Positions 37,155-45,056 of a stretch of 64,000 bases of DNA are shown in pieces. This DNA comes from DATGPD01 sp031423015. Lineage in GTDB: Bacteria; Planctomycetota; UBA1135; UBA2386. The stretch covers positions 13,268-77,267 of the forward strand of contig JANPER010000081.1 of assembly GCA_031423015.1 (NCBI GenBank), in the 5' to 3' direction. Every line of letters starts with the position of its first letter. The stretch's first letter is position 1. Below the pieces are notes generated by a model. The model saw only the letters and a program-made list of their open reading frames with translations, ran no database searches and was not told the DNA's origin. The position numbers and the translations under genes were made by a program.

Positions 37155-38537
37155 TCAGATCCCGAAGGGATCCGGTGCTCCGAGGTAGAGGACTCGCTCT
37201 TCCTGCGTCAGCGGCTGGAGCCTCGCCGCCACGTCGTAGGCTCGCCCCTTCACAGCCCTCGAGTTCGTCGCGACGCCCACGCCGATCTCGGTCTGCATCT
37301 CCTGACCGCTTCGCGCCATGCCTGCCGCCATCAGCTTGATGAGCAAGGCGAGGCGCTCCTCGCGAGGTCGATCCCAGACCAGGAACACGTAGCAGCACCT
37401 GCGCCACCTCACCGCGTGCCAGAACGCCCTGAGGGAGCCATCCGTCGCGACTTCAACTGCCTTGAGCAGTCTCTTCCCGATCTCCGCTCGCCGGTGGCGA
37501 TCGAGAGCAGACAGCAGCTCTGCGACCTTCATGACGTCCGCGGACTGACCTCCCACGTTCCATTGGAGGCTTGGATCGCGGTCGTGCATCCTCGCGATGA
37601 TGTCGTCCACGACCAGACTCCGCGTCCAGTCCTCGGACTGCCTCATCTCGCCCGAGACCTTGCGGCGGACGACCTCGACGCTCTTCTCGAGCACGTCTTC
37701 GGCGATGTTGGGCCGGCGTAGGCGCATGCGCTGCGGCAGGAGGTCCAGCATCACTCTCGCCATGTCGATCTCGCGATGCACCTGAAGGAGAACACCTTCA
37801 GCCGCAAGCAGCCCTCGTTCTTCGAGATACCAAAGGAAGTCCTCGGCGGTGTCGAACCGAGTCGCGACCTCGATCAGGTCCCCCAGTGAGAGAACATGGA
37901 TCGGGAACTTCTGCATTCCGAGTTTGGGCACCAGGTCAGCCGCGACGAACGGCATCTTGCTCTCCTGTCGCACGACAATGAGGCCGGTGCGTTCGGTGTA
38001 ACGCTCGGGGTCGAAGCTGACGGGCCCGAGGGTCTCGCTGACGACCTCGGCAACGTGCCGCTCCCGCAGCATCCGCTCGCCATAACACACCTGGTCGAGG
38101 GCCTTGCCGATGTGCTTCTTCGCCCAACTCGTGCCACCCTTCTTGCCGACCTGGGCCTTGCTCTGCACGAACAGGGCGGTCTTGTCGAAGAGCACGAGCC
38201 CGTCCGCCAGCTCGCCCTTCTTTGCCTTTCCCTTCTGGTCGCGGTAGACGAAGTCGCGGAAGAAAGCTCCCTCAAGGAACCAGTTGGTTAGCCGCTCCTC
38301 GTACTTGTCGTCGCCCGGGTCTGGGGGCGGCGACATGTTGAAGCGTTTGACGTCTAGGTCGAAGTCGCGGTACATGGCCCGGGAGCGCGAGCGCAAGTCT
38401 AGAACCCGAATCGAGCTGCCCCAAGCGGAGGCGCGCCAAGCCGCCCAGCGACCGGCAGGGTCAAGCGTCAGAACCTTCGTCGGCCTGTGCTCACTTGCGA
38501 GTTGCTGGTGCAACGCGCGACAATCGACCTGAACCAT
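37155..38537 (-). CDS. Putative PD-(D/E)XK nuclease-like (NERD-like) protein
   Basis: The ATG at 38537 gives 460 residues; an upstream start would invade the divergent gene. Residues of about 95-150 have the pattern of a PD-(D/E)XK or NERD fold: GELADGLVLFDKTALFVQSK (Glu, Asp, then Gln-x-Lys) followed by WAKKHIGKALDQVCYGERML, a helix seen in a widespread family of uncharacterised proteins. The C-terminal half is helical, with WHAVRWRRCCYVFLVWDRPR near the end. There is no signal peptide or obvious DNA-binding domain. Nuclease activity, and any role in defence, are inference. It stands alone. Confidence 0.55.
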   Translation of the reverse strand: MVQVDCRALHQQLASEHRPTKVLTLDPAGRWAAWRASAWGSSIRVLDLRSRSRAMYRDFDLDVKRFNMSPPPDPGDDKYEERLTNWFLEGAFFRDFVYRDQKGKAKKGELADGLVLFDKTALFVQSKAQVGKKGGTSWAKKHIGKALDQVCYGERMLRERHVAEVVSETLGPVSFDPERYTERTGLIVVRQESKMPFVAADLVPKLGMQKFPIHVLSLGDLIEVATRFDTAEDFLWYLEERGLLAAEGVLLQVHREIDMARVMLDLLPQRMRLRRPNIAEDVLEKSVEVVRRKVSGEMRQSEDWTRSLVVDDIIARMHDRDPSLQWNVGGQSADVMKVAELLSALDRHRRAEIGKRLLKAVEVATDGSLRAFWHAVRWRRCCYVFLVWDRPREERLALLIKLMAAGMARSGQEMQTEIGVGVATNSRAVKGRAYDVAARLQPLTQEERVLYLGAPDPFGI

Positions 38538-40125
38538 GGTCCACCTGCGGCTCCTCGGTCCGGTCACGCTCGTCACCGGCGCCAGTCTCTTCGCCCAGTC
38601 GTACTCCTACTTCGGTTCCGGCTGTCCTGTCGTGCCCCCGATGCTCGTCCACCGCGGCACGCCCGCGCTCGGCACGCCGTTCCGGCTCGACGTCGCCCTA
38701 GCGCGGCCCTCGACGATCGGCGCCGTGCTCGTTGGTGGGTCGCGCTCGCTGTGGGGCAGCATCCCGCTGCCGCTCGACTTGACAGGTCTCGGCGCGCCGG
38801 GGTGCCTGCTGCTGGCCTCACCTGACCTGGTGCTCGGATTGCAGACCGATGCTGCCGGTGATGCGACCGCAGTGTTCGTCATCCCCCCTTTGCCGTCCCT
38901 GCTGGGGCAGAGCTTTCACGACCAGGCACTGATCGTCGACCCCGGGGCGAACGCGCTTGGCATCGCGACGACCCGTGGCGGCACGGGGACCATCGCGCGA
39001 CAGCCGGCGCTGCTCTACATGGGCAACCAAGGCGGCGCCGGCATCATCATCCGCGGCGTGCTGCACGCCGAGGGCGGCGTTGCGCGTTGTTCGGCGGAGA
39101 ACCCGATCATCCAGGGCAGGAACGTCTACGCCCCTGACCTGGTGAAGAGCGGAGCGGTCTGGAACCTGTACTACGGCGGCTGGAAGAACGCGGCGGACGT
39201 GAATGACCGGATCTACTTCGCAGTCTCCGACGACGCTCTGCCGGAGGGACCGTGGGCTGGTCACGTCGTGATCGTCGACAATGGTCCATTCATCCACGTG
39301 AACGACCCATCGGTGCAACGACGCGGCGTCTCCGATTGGGTGATGGCGTACACCGTGGTCGACGCAGCCGGCGACTGGATCGCAGTTTCGACGAGTTCCG
39401 ACGGTGCGGCGTGGTCGCCGTCGATTGCCACGGCGGCGACCAGGATCGGGCTCCCTGGTGCAGACTTCACCGCCATCGCGCGGCCGGCGCTGGTGTGGAC
39501 CGGAAGCGGCTGGAAGCTCTGGTTCGACGGCCGCCGACAGAGCGACTCCGCACTTCATTCCTACCTCGCGGAATCCCAAGACTTGATCCCGCGCACGTTC
39601 ACGCTCGTGCACGAGTATTCCGACGCCAACGGGTTCCCGGGCTTCTTCGAACCCGATGTCGAGCGGATGAACGATGCCCGTGGCCAGCGCTACATCGCAG
39701 TCGTGCAGCGCGCCTTCTCGGTCGCTCACCGTATGGAGAGCTTCGACGGCGTGGCATTCCGCGACCTCGGACCGATCTTGTACGCGTCCGACCCGGGGTT
39801 TGGTCGGCAGAGAATCAGCAACCCCGGTCTGTTGTTCGACGACCAGGGACCAGCCCTGCTCGGGATCGCATTCGGGATGAGTTCGCCCGCCATCGTCGAC
39901 CATGACATCGGGTTCGCCTACCTCCAGTACGACGTGCGCGTGCTGTCGTGTCCGGACACCTGGGCCGTCTACTCGCAGGCTCGCTACCTCCTCGCCTCGT
40001 ACCCAATGACCTTCGGGCTGACGAGCTTCTGCCGGATCCAACTCGTGGACCCGCTGACCGGCTTGGTCTGGTTGGACCAGGCGGTGGCGGGCCGGGCAGG
40101 GGACCAGTGGCAGGTCGTGCCCTGA
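38536..40125 (+). CDS. Secreted GH43/GH32-like five-bladed propeller protein with N-terminal unnamed beta domain
   Basis: The 529-residue protein starts with a signal peptide (LLGPVTLVTGASLFAQS). Residues 25-150 form the recurrent beta module (YFGSGCPVVPPMLVHRGTPA, VIPPLPSLLGQSFHDQALIV). From about 160 the sequence matches the GH43/32/62/68 five-bladed fold in style: NVYAPDLVKSGAVWNLYYGG, DRIYFAVSDD, HVNDPSVQRRG, FTAIARPALVWTGSGWKLWF, FEPDVERM. An Asp and a Glu occur at blade positions as in glycosidases, but I cannot confirm the catalytic set. Its start codon shares the CATG at 38535-38538 with the opposite gene. Confidence 0.65.
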   Translation: MVHLRLLGPVTLVTGASLFAQSYSYFGSGCPVVPPMLVHRGTPALGTPFRLDVALARPSTIGAVLVGGSRSLWGSIPLPLDLTGLGAPGCLLLASPDLVLGLQTDAAGDATAVFVIPPLPSLLGQSFHDQALIVDPGANALGIATTRGGTGTIARQPALLYMGNQGGAGIIIRGVLHAEGGVARCSAENPIIQGRNVYAPDLVKSGAVWNLYYGGWKNAADVNDRIYFAVSDDALPEGPWAGHVVIVDNGPFIHVNDPSVQRRGVSDWVMAYTVVDAAGDWIAVSTSSDGAAWSPSIATAATRIGLPGADFTAIARPALVWTGSGWKLWFDGRRQSDSALHSYLAESQDLIPRTFTLVHEYSDANGFPGFFEPDVERMNDARGQRYIAVVQRAFSVAHRMESFDGVAFRDLGPILYASDPGFGRQRISNPGLLFDDQGPALLGIAFGMSSPAIVDHDIGFAYLQYDVRVLSCPDTWAVYSQARYLLASYPMTFGLTSFCRIQLVDPLTGLVWLDQAVAGRAGDQWQVVP

Positions 40126-40248
40126 GGCCCGTTGGAGCACGCGTCATGGCCCCTTCCACAGCGCCTTGCGAGCGCAAGCGCTCGATATCAACGGCGCGTT
40201 GACCAGTGCAGTACTCTTGCGCTGGTGCCGGCGCCGATAGCGTTGCGA

Positions 40249-41442
40249 ATGAAGCCCTGTCGCCTTGTCGTCGGCGGAGCGATCCTTGTCGCCGTGTTCT
40301 CATGCTCTGGCAAAGCTGAGCCCACGTACTCCGGCAAGCCGCTGTCGTACTGGCAACGCCAGTTCGAGGATCATGATCCAGCCGTGAATGCGTCCGCGGC
40401 AATAGCCCTCAGACGCATGGGGGAACTCGCCGTCCCGATGCTTCTCGAATCAGTCCGCAATCAGACTCACCGAGCGAAGGCACTTCGCGTGCTCGCGGAA
40501 ATGGGCGCCGCCGCAGCCGGGGCCGTGCCCGAATTACTCAGCATGACCAGGACCGAGACGGGCACGAACGGTGCAGAAGCCTGCCATTGCCTCAGCCACA
40601 TCGTGAAGCCGGAGACCAACGAGGCGCTGGAGTTGATCGACGGCCTGGTCGTGAACGTAAGGAATCGTTCCGAGAGTCGAAACGTGGACGACGTCAGGCA
40701 TGACCTCTGCTTCATTGCGAGCATGCCGTTCGATGACAAGCGCATCTTCGAACTGGTCAATCGCGGCACTCAGTACCGGCAGGATCCAGTAGCACACAGG
40801 GCTTGCATCCTTGCACTTGGCAAGGGCTCGCGATGGGCACCAGCCGCAATCGAAGTCCTTGATGCACTCCTGCTCCGGGGCAACGAGGATGACGTTGGTG
40901 CGGCGCTGGACGCTCTCGCCATGCGTGAGGACGACCTTGGCTTCACGTTCCCCGCCCTCATCAAGATCGTCACGGCTCCAGCCGGACTGATCAACGGCCC
41001 ATCGGGTTACATGCGCGACGTTGTCGTGCCTGGTACCGACGGACGCCACGCGCGCGCCATCACCATCCTCGAAAGGCACGGAGTCACACTGGCGCCTCTC
41101 TACGTAGACACCTTGAGGGCGCACGCCGCGATCCTCGTCGGCGCTGCGGACCGGATGCGTGAGCTCGCCCGTGACAGTCCCATGTCCGTCGATAAGGAGC
41201 CGACCTTCGAGGAACGAGCAGTCTGGGTCGAGCAAGGAGCAAGAATGATCGCGAGCCGAGAGGCGTGCAGGCGAGTGGCGAATCTTCTGCGACGTCTCGG
41301 TGACCACGGTGCGCGGGAGCTAAGCACTCTCGAATCTCTACCCATCCCGACGTTGCAGATGTCTCGGGATCCTCAGGTGGGCCTCCCAACAGCTTCCGAG
41401 ATGTGGACGGATGCACTCCGCAACGCGGCTCCACCGCGCTAG
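40249..41442 (+). CDS. HEAT-repeat lipoprotein
   Basis: The ATG at 40249 begins a 397-residue protein with a signal sequence and the lipobox-like VFSCSG (Cys19). KPLSYWQRQFEDHDPAVNAS leads into HEAT-like helical repeats (AAIALRRMGELAVPMLLESV, ALRVLAEMGAAAAGAVPELL and later degenerate units). Proteins of this kind are common as periplasmic scaffolds in Planctomycetota; the partner is unknown. Codon choice is less GC-rich at third positions than in the neighbouring metabolic genes. The next ~200 bases hold no recognised gene. Confidence 0.75.
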   Translation: MKPCRLVVGGAILVAVFSCSGKAEPTYSGKPLSYWQRQFEDHDPAVNASAAIALRRMGELAVPMLLESVRNQTHRAKALRVLAEMGAAAAGAVPELLSMTRTETGTNGAEACHCLSHIVKPETNEALELIDGLVVNVRNRSESRNVDDVRHDLCFIASMPFDDKRIFELVNRGTQYRQDPVAHRACILALGKGSRWAPAAIEVLDALLLRGNEDDVGAALDALAMREDDLGFTFPALIKIVTAPAGLINGPSGYMRDVVVPGTDGRHARAITILERHGVTLAPLYVDTLRAHAAILVGAADRMRELARDSPMSVDKEPTFEERAVWVEQGARMIASREACRRVANLLRRLGDHGARELSTLESLPIPTLQMSRDPQVGLPTASEMWTDALRNAAPPR

Positions 41443-41649
41443 GCCGCGGCGAACACGCGGAGGTTGACCTTTCTCGCCGCGCACGATCTTGACCGGCGCG
41501 AGCTTGGCCCGGTCGGCGCCGGCAAGAAGTACTTGGCCGCGGCGGCCGCGAGCATCGCCTGAAGGCGCCTGCGCCCGCACTACCTGTGGGCGGCCTCTCT
41601 TGCCGCGCCGTTCCATCGGAAGAGGGGAGGAGAGCTCGCCGTTGCAGAA

Positions 41650-41943
41650 CTACTGGATCACAAGGCGCAGCGCGTTCGACAGGTGCAGGCTGAACAGCGG
41701 GCAGGCCGGCGCGGTGAGATCGACGGTGGCCCACTGCGTGAAGAACGGCACGCCGATCAGCGACGACATGGTTTGGATCGCGACCGGCAGGCTCGTTCGA
41801 CCGAGGCCGTCGGTGCCCAGCAACTGGACGATGGCGCTCGCCAGGTCGGGGACGACCATCGCACCCGAGGGCCGCACCCAAACGGTGATTGGTCGGCGCA
41901 GCGCCGACCAGCTCGAACAAGTTCCCGGCGGCATGTCGTTCAC
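41650..41943 (-). pseudogene. Orphan C-terminal domain, duplicate of the end of the 42507-44678 gene
   Basis: The minus strand reads VVPDLASAIVQLLGTDGLGR then TSLPVAI, SLIGVPFFTQWATVDLTAPA and ALRLVIQ stop. This is nearly the same as the last ~80 residues of the secreted protein encoded at 42507-44678. There is no start or upstream part of the gene. The two copies flank the MNT/HEPN remnant in the same orientation. Confidence 0.75.
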
Positions 41944-42006
41944 GAACGGCCCGACCGCGCAGACACCGCGGTGAGATCTCCGACGCGTGCGTGGTAGGAT
42001 CGCACC

Positions 42007-42427
42007 ATGGCGGCCGAGTTTCCCACCCATACCGTGTTGCAAGCGCTGCGCAGCGGTCCTCCCCTGCGCCTCGCGGTGCTATTCGGCTCAGGGGCGAGGG
42101 GAACGACGCGGGCGGACAGCGATGTCGACATCGGCATCCTGCCGATCGACGCGGGGCTTCCCCTCCACGAAGAGATCAAGCTCCAGCATCGACTCGAGGC
42201 TGCCTGTGGCCGCCCAGTCGACGTGGTCCGCCTCGACCGTGCGTCCACCGTGCTGCTCGGCGAGGTCGCGCGAGATGCCAAGCTGCTCTTCGAAGCCCGC
42301 GATGGCGACTTCGTCGGCTTTCGGGTGCGTGCCCTCCACGAATGGCTCGAGTTCGCTCCTGCCTATCGCCACGCGGCCGAGAGGTTTTCGCCAGCGCCTG
42401 ATCGAGATCGGGAGTCGGAACGCATGA
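42007..42427 (+). CDS. MNT-domain nucleotidyltransferase (MntA-like antitoxin), frameshifted
   Basis: The frame from 42007 encodes a minimal nucleotidyltransferase with FGSGARGTTRADSDVDIGI (Gly27-Ser28, Asp39 and Asp41) and a third acidic site in PVDVVRLD. After AAERF the open frame becomes unlike the family and runs antisense through the neighbouring gene. Removing one T from the TTTT at 42385-42388 gives AAERFRQRLIEIGSRNA and a TGA at 42425-42427, which overlaps the ATG of the next gene (ATGA), exactly the usual MNT/HEPN layout. In known systems MntA adds AMP to the HepT toxin and silences it. Confidence 0.7.
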
Positions 42428-42492
42428 CCAAGCGCGACTTGGTGATCAAGAAGCTCGGCTCCTTGCAGGAGCACTTGGTGCGCCTGCACACG
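42424..42492 (+). pseudogene. Truncated HEPN-domain (HepT-like) toxin gene
   Basis: The ATG at 42424 gives MTKRDLVIKKLGSLQEHLVR, the typical first helix of a HepT/DUF86 protein. After about 22 codons it meets the palindrome core GTGTCAGACAC (42492-42502) and then the antisense of the 3' end of the next gene. The HEPN RNase motif (R-x4-6-H), which lies near the C-terminus, is lost, so no toxin can be made. Confidence 0.65.
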
Positions 42493-42506
42493 TGTCAGAC
42501 ACAGAA

Positions 42507-44678
42507 CTACTGGATCACGATCCGCAGCGCGTTCGACAGGTGCAGGCTGAACAGCGTGCAGGCCGGCGCGGTGACATCGACGGTGGCCCACTGCGTGAAG
42601 AACGGCACGCCGATCAACGACGAAGCCGGCGAGATCGCGACCGGCAGGCTCGCTCTACCGAGGCCGTCGGTGCCCAGCAGCAGGATGATGGCGCTCGCCA
42701 GGTCGGGAACCAGGTTGCAGGGTCCGCACGGGAAGCCGAGCTGGCCAGGGGAGAACACGAACACCGCCGGCGCGCTCGGCAGCGCGTCGCGCAGGTGGTG
42801 CGCGAAGCGAGGATTCGGACTGCGCGCGCACGTGGCGCGGCTGCTGCCGCCGCGACCGCACCCGCCGCCCAGCGACGTCACGGTGCCGTCGACGGTCTGC
42901 CATCGGCGCACGATGATGTCGCCATTGCCGGCCACGGACTGCTCCCAGGCCAGCAGAACGTCCTCGCCGGTGCCGCCGTCCGCTTGCACCGAGCAGCCGG
43001 ACGGCCGGCCCTCCACACGAGTACTGAGACCCACGCTGAAGATGCCCTCGCAGTCGATGCAGTTGAACGGGTCCAGCGAGTGCGCGCGCGCTTCCCGACC
43101 CGCGCTCGTGGCACGCGAGTAGCCCACCAAGCAAGAGTCCCCGATCCAGGTGACGCTCGGTTCGAGGCAGTTCTCGAACCCAAAGAGGGTGATGCCCCGA
43201 TTGAAAGCGTTCTGGACCAGCCCCGAGATCGGGTCGAACGAGTAGGAGGCGCCTTGGATGATCGGGGTGGTGCTCTGACTCTGCCACGCAACGATCCAGT
43301 TGCTGCCGTCACCATCGACCTCGGGCAGCGCCTCGAGTGCTCCCTGGCTCGGGGCTCCCAGGATCTGGCTGATCGGCGCGCCATTGCTGTCGATGATCAT
43401 CGTGAATGCGTTGAAGATGCCGTTGGTGAAGGCAGCCTGGAACGTCACCGCGTGGCGGCCGGTACCGCGGTCGCTCTTGCTCATGCGCGGGCGCTTGAAC
43501 GTCGTGCTGAGAACCATGTTGCGCACCGAGCTCGGGGTGAGCGTCAGGTCGGCGTTGACCGTCACGCGGCACGACTGCAGGGCCAGGTCAGCGTCGCTCT
43601 GCCACACGCACACCACGTGACTGTTGTTCAGGTCACCCGCCACGCAGCCGAAGTGCTGGTTCGACGCACCGCCGGCAATCACCGTCCCCCCCGCCGGCAA
43701 GCCCGTTGCCGCGTTGACCGCGCGGACGCGGATGTCACCCGCCCGGTTGTAGACCACGACGAAGGCGTTGCGCGCGCTGCAGTTGGCGACCTGCGGCTCG
43801 GTCTCGAGCGTAGTCGACGTGTCGATGAACACCGTGGTCCCGACCGGCTGCGCCGCGCGGCTCACGCGGTGGGCGTACACGTCGTGGTCGGTGGTCGAGA
43901 AGATGCGCTTCCAAACGACGAGGAAGACGTCGTTCGACGCGTCGTAGGCCACGCTCGGCCCTTCGTCGTCGCTGCCGCCGGTGCCGCTGATGACGAACGC
44001 GTTGCCGAACGGCGGGTCGAGCACCAGCGGGAGCGCGGCATGGTCGACGAACGCCGCCGGCAGCGACAGCTCGACGACGCCGCCCGCGTAGCGAACGCGG
44101 CCGCGGGCGCGGTCGCCCTGCGCATCGATGCCGACCACGCCGCCCATGTGGAAGCCGCCGACCCCCGGCAGCGTGAAGCGCAGCCCGTCGCCTTCCTCGC
44201 TGACCGCTAGGTCGGTGGTGAGGCGGCCGCGCACCACGAGGTCGCCGGTGCCTGCCGGCCGGGTGTGGAACACGAAGCTCTGCTCCAGCACGCCGACGCC
44301 GACGTCGTAGCGCTCGATCACGGCGCCGCGGTCGTACTCGACGCGCAGGTCGCGGAACGTCGGCGCCGCCGCGGCCAACGGACTGACAGCCGACCCGCGA
44401 CCGATCGATTCGAGCTGGAATGCGAGCGGGTAGTTGCGCGGCGCCCCGCCGCCCAGAGCCGGCGTGAACAAGAAGCCCTGGGTGTCGAAGCGAACCTTGT
44501 AGGTGTCGCCGGCTCCCCAGAGCTGGCCATCGACCAGGTGCAGGCCGGCCGTCCGACTGATGCTGCTCATGGCCGCCTCGCCAAAGCGCGGCACGGTCTG
44601 GGCAAAGGCGGGCTGGCCGGTGAGCATGGCCGCGCCCAACGCAAGGAAGCGGGGAAGGAATGCGAGGAGGTCGTTCAT
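42507..44678 (-). CDS. Large secreted protein with C-terminal unnamed beta domain
   Basis: The 723-residue protein has a signal peptide ending near TGQPAFAQ. The N-terminal 200 residues are beta-rich (DTYKVRFDTQGFLFTPALGG, DLRVEYDRGAVIERYDVGVG), and the middle has repeated strands with EGPSVAYDASNDVFLVVWKR-type blocks, as in WD- or sialidase-like propellers. Several Cys pairs (CLEPSVTWIGDSC, CIDCEGIF) suggest disulfides. The last ~110 residues are a conserved module (PDLASAIILLLGTDGLGRAS, GVPFFTQWATVDVTAPAC) duplicated at 41650-41943. The function is not recognised. Confidence 0.65.
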   Translation of the reverse strand: MNDLLAFLPRFLALGAAMLTGQPAFAQTVPRFGEAAMSSISRTAGLHLVDGQLWGAGDTYKVRFDTQGFLFTPALGGGAPRNYPLAFQLESIGRGSAVSPLAAAAPTFRDLRVEYDRGAVIERYDVGVGVLEQSFVFHTRPAGTGDLVVRGRLTTDLAVSEEGDGLRFTLPGVGGFHMGGVVGIDAQGDRARGRVRYAGGVVELSLPAAFVDHAALPLVLDPPFGNAFVISGTGGSDDEGPSVAYDASNDVFLVVWKRIFSTTDHDVYAHRVSRAAQPVGTTVFIDTSTTLETEPQVANCSARNAFVVVYNRAGDIRVRAVNAATGLPAGGTVIAGGASNQHFGCVAGDLNNSHVVCVWQSDADLALQSCRVTVNADLTLTPSSVRNMVLSTTFKRPRMSKSDRGTGRHAVTFQAAFTNGIFNAFTMIIDSNGAPISQILGAPSQGALEALPEVDGDGSNWIVAWQSQSTTPIIQGASYSFDPISGLVQNAFNRGITLFGFENCLEPSVTWIGDSCLVGYSRATSAGREARAHSLDPFNCIDCEGIFSVGLSTRVEGRPSGCSVQADGGTGEDVLLAWEQSVAGNGDIIVRRWQTVDGTVTSLGGGCGRGGSSRATCARSPNPRFAHHLRDALPSAPAVFVFSPGQLGFPCGPCNLVPDLASAIILLLGTDGLGRASLPVAISPASSLIGVPFFTQWATVDVTAPACTLFSLHLSNALRIVIQ

Positions 44679-45056
44679 CGGGACTCGAGAAATTGGGCCG
44701 TGGAAGACTGCCAGGCGGACGAACCGCGCGTCGACGGCAGCGAGATGCCGGCCGGCGAGCGCCGTGACGCGAGTTCGTCGGTTTCTTGGGCGGCGCCGCT
44801 CCCATCAAGCGGCCCTGGGCCATTCCGGTCGGCGTAGCGCCGACATGCAACCCCGTTGCGGCCCAAGGCCGCGATGCGTGCGCAGCTCTCAGGAACAGTT
44901 CGGCAGCGCAGCTTTTTGCGGTATCGCCACGCGCGCATGTTCGTTACGACTCGCACTTCGTGTCCCCCAACCTCTGAGGCCCGCTCGTCGGGCCAGTTCG
45001 TCGGGCCAGTTCATCGCCCAGCTCGGAGGCGAGGGGTCGCGTCGACGGCGCGTGTC
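44679..45056. other. 378-base gap upstream of mgtE
   Basis: No gene is seen. It contains a perfect 7-bp hairpin GTCGGCG-TAG-CGCCGAC (44828-44844) and a 13-base unit GTCGGGCCAGTTC repeated twice in tandem (44988-45013) shortly before the mgtE start. This is the likely promoter region of mgtE, but I find no recognisable Mg riboswitch. Confidence 0.4.

Noticed and set aside
41443..41645. Possible short gene on the minus strand before the orphan domain fragment
   Set aside because: Arg/Ala-rich frames without a recognisable motif or start signal; nothing supports expression.
42007..43122. A single 371-residue protein joining the nucleotidyltransferase to a long C-terminal part
   Set aside because: Everything after about 42385 is out of frame for the family, and after 42505 it is antisense to a secreted-protein gene.
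44828..44844. Mg2+ riboswitch upstream of mgtE
   Set aside because: Only one short hairpin and a 13-base tandem repeat are present; I cannot match the M-box or ykoK consensus.
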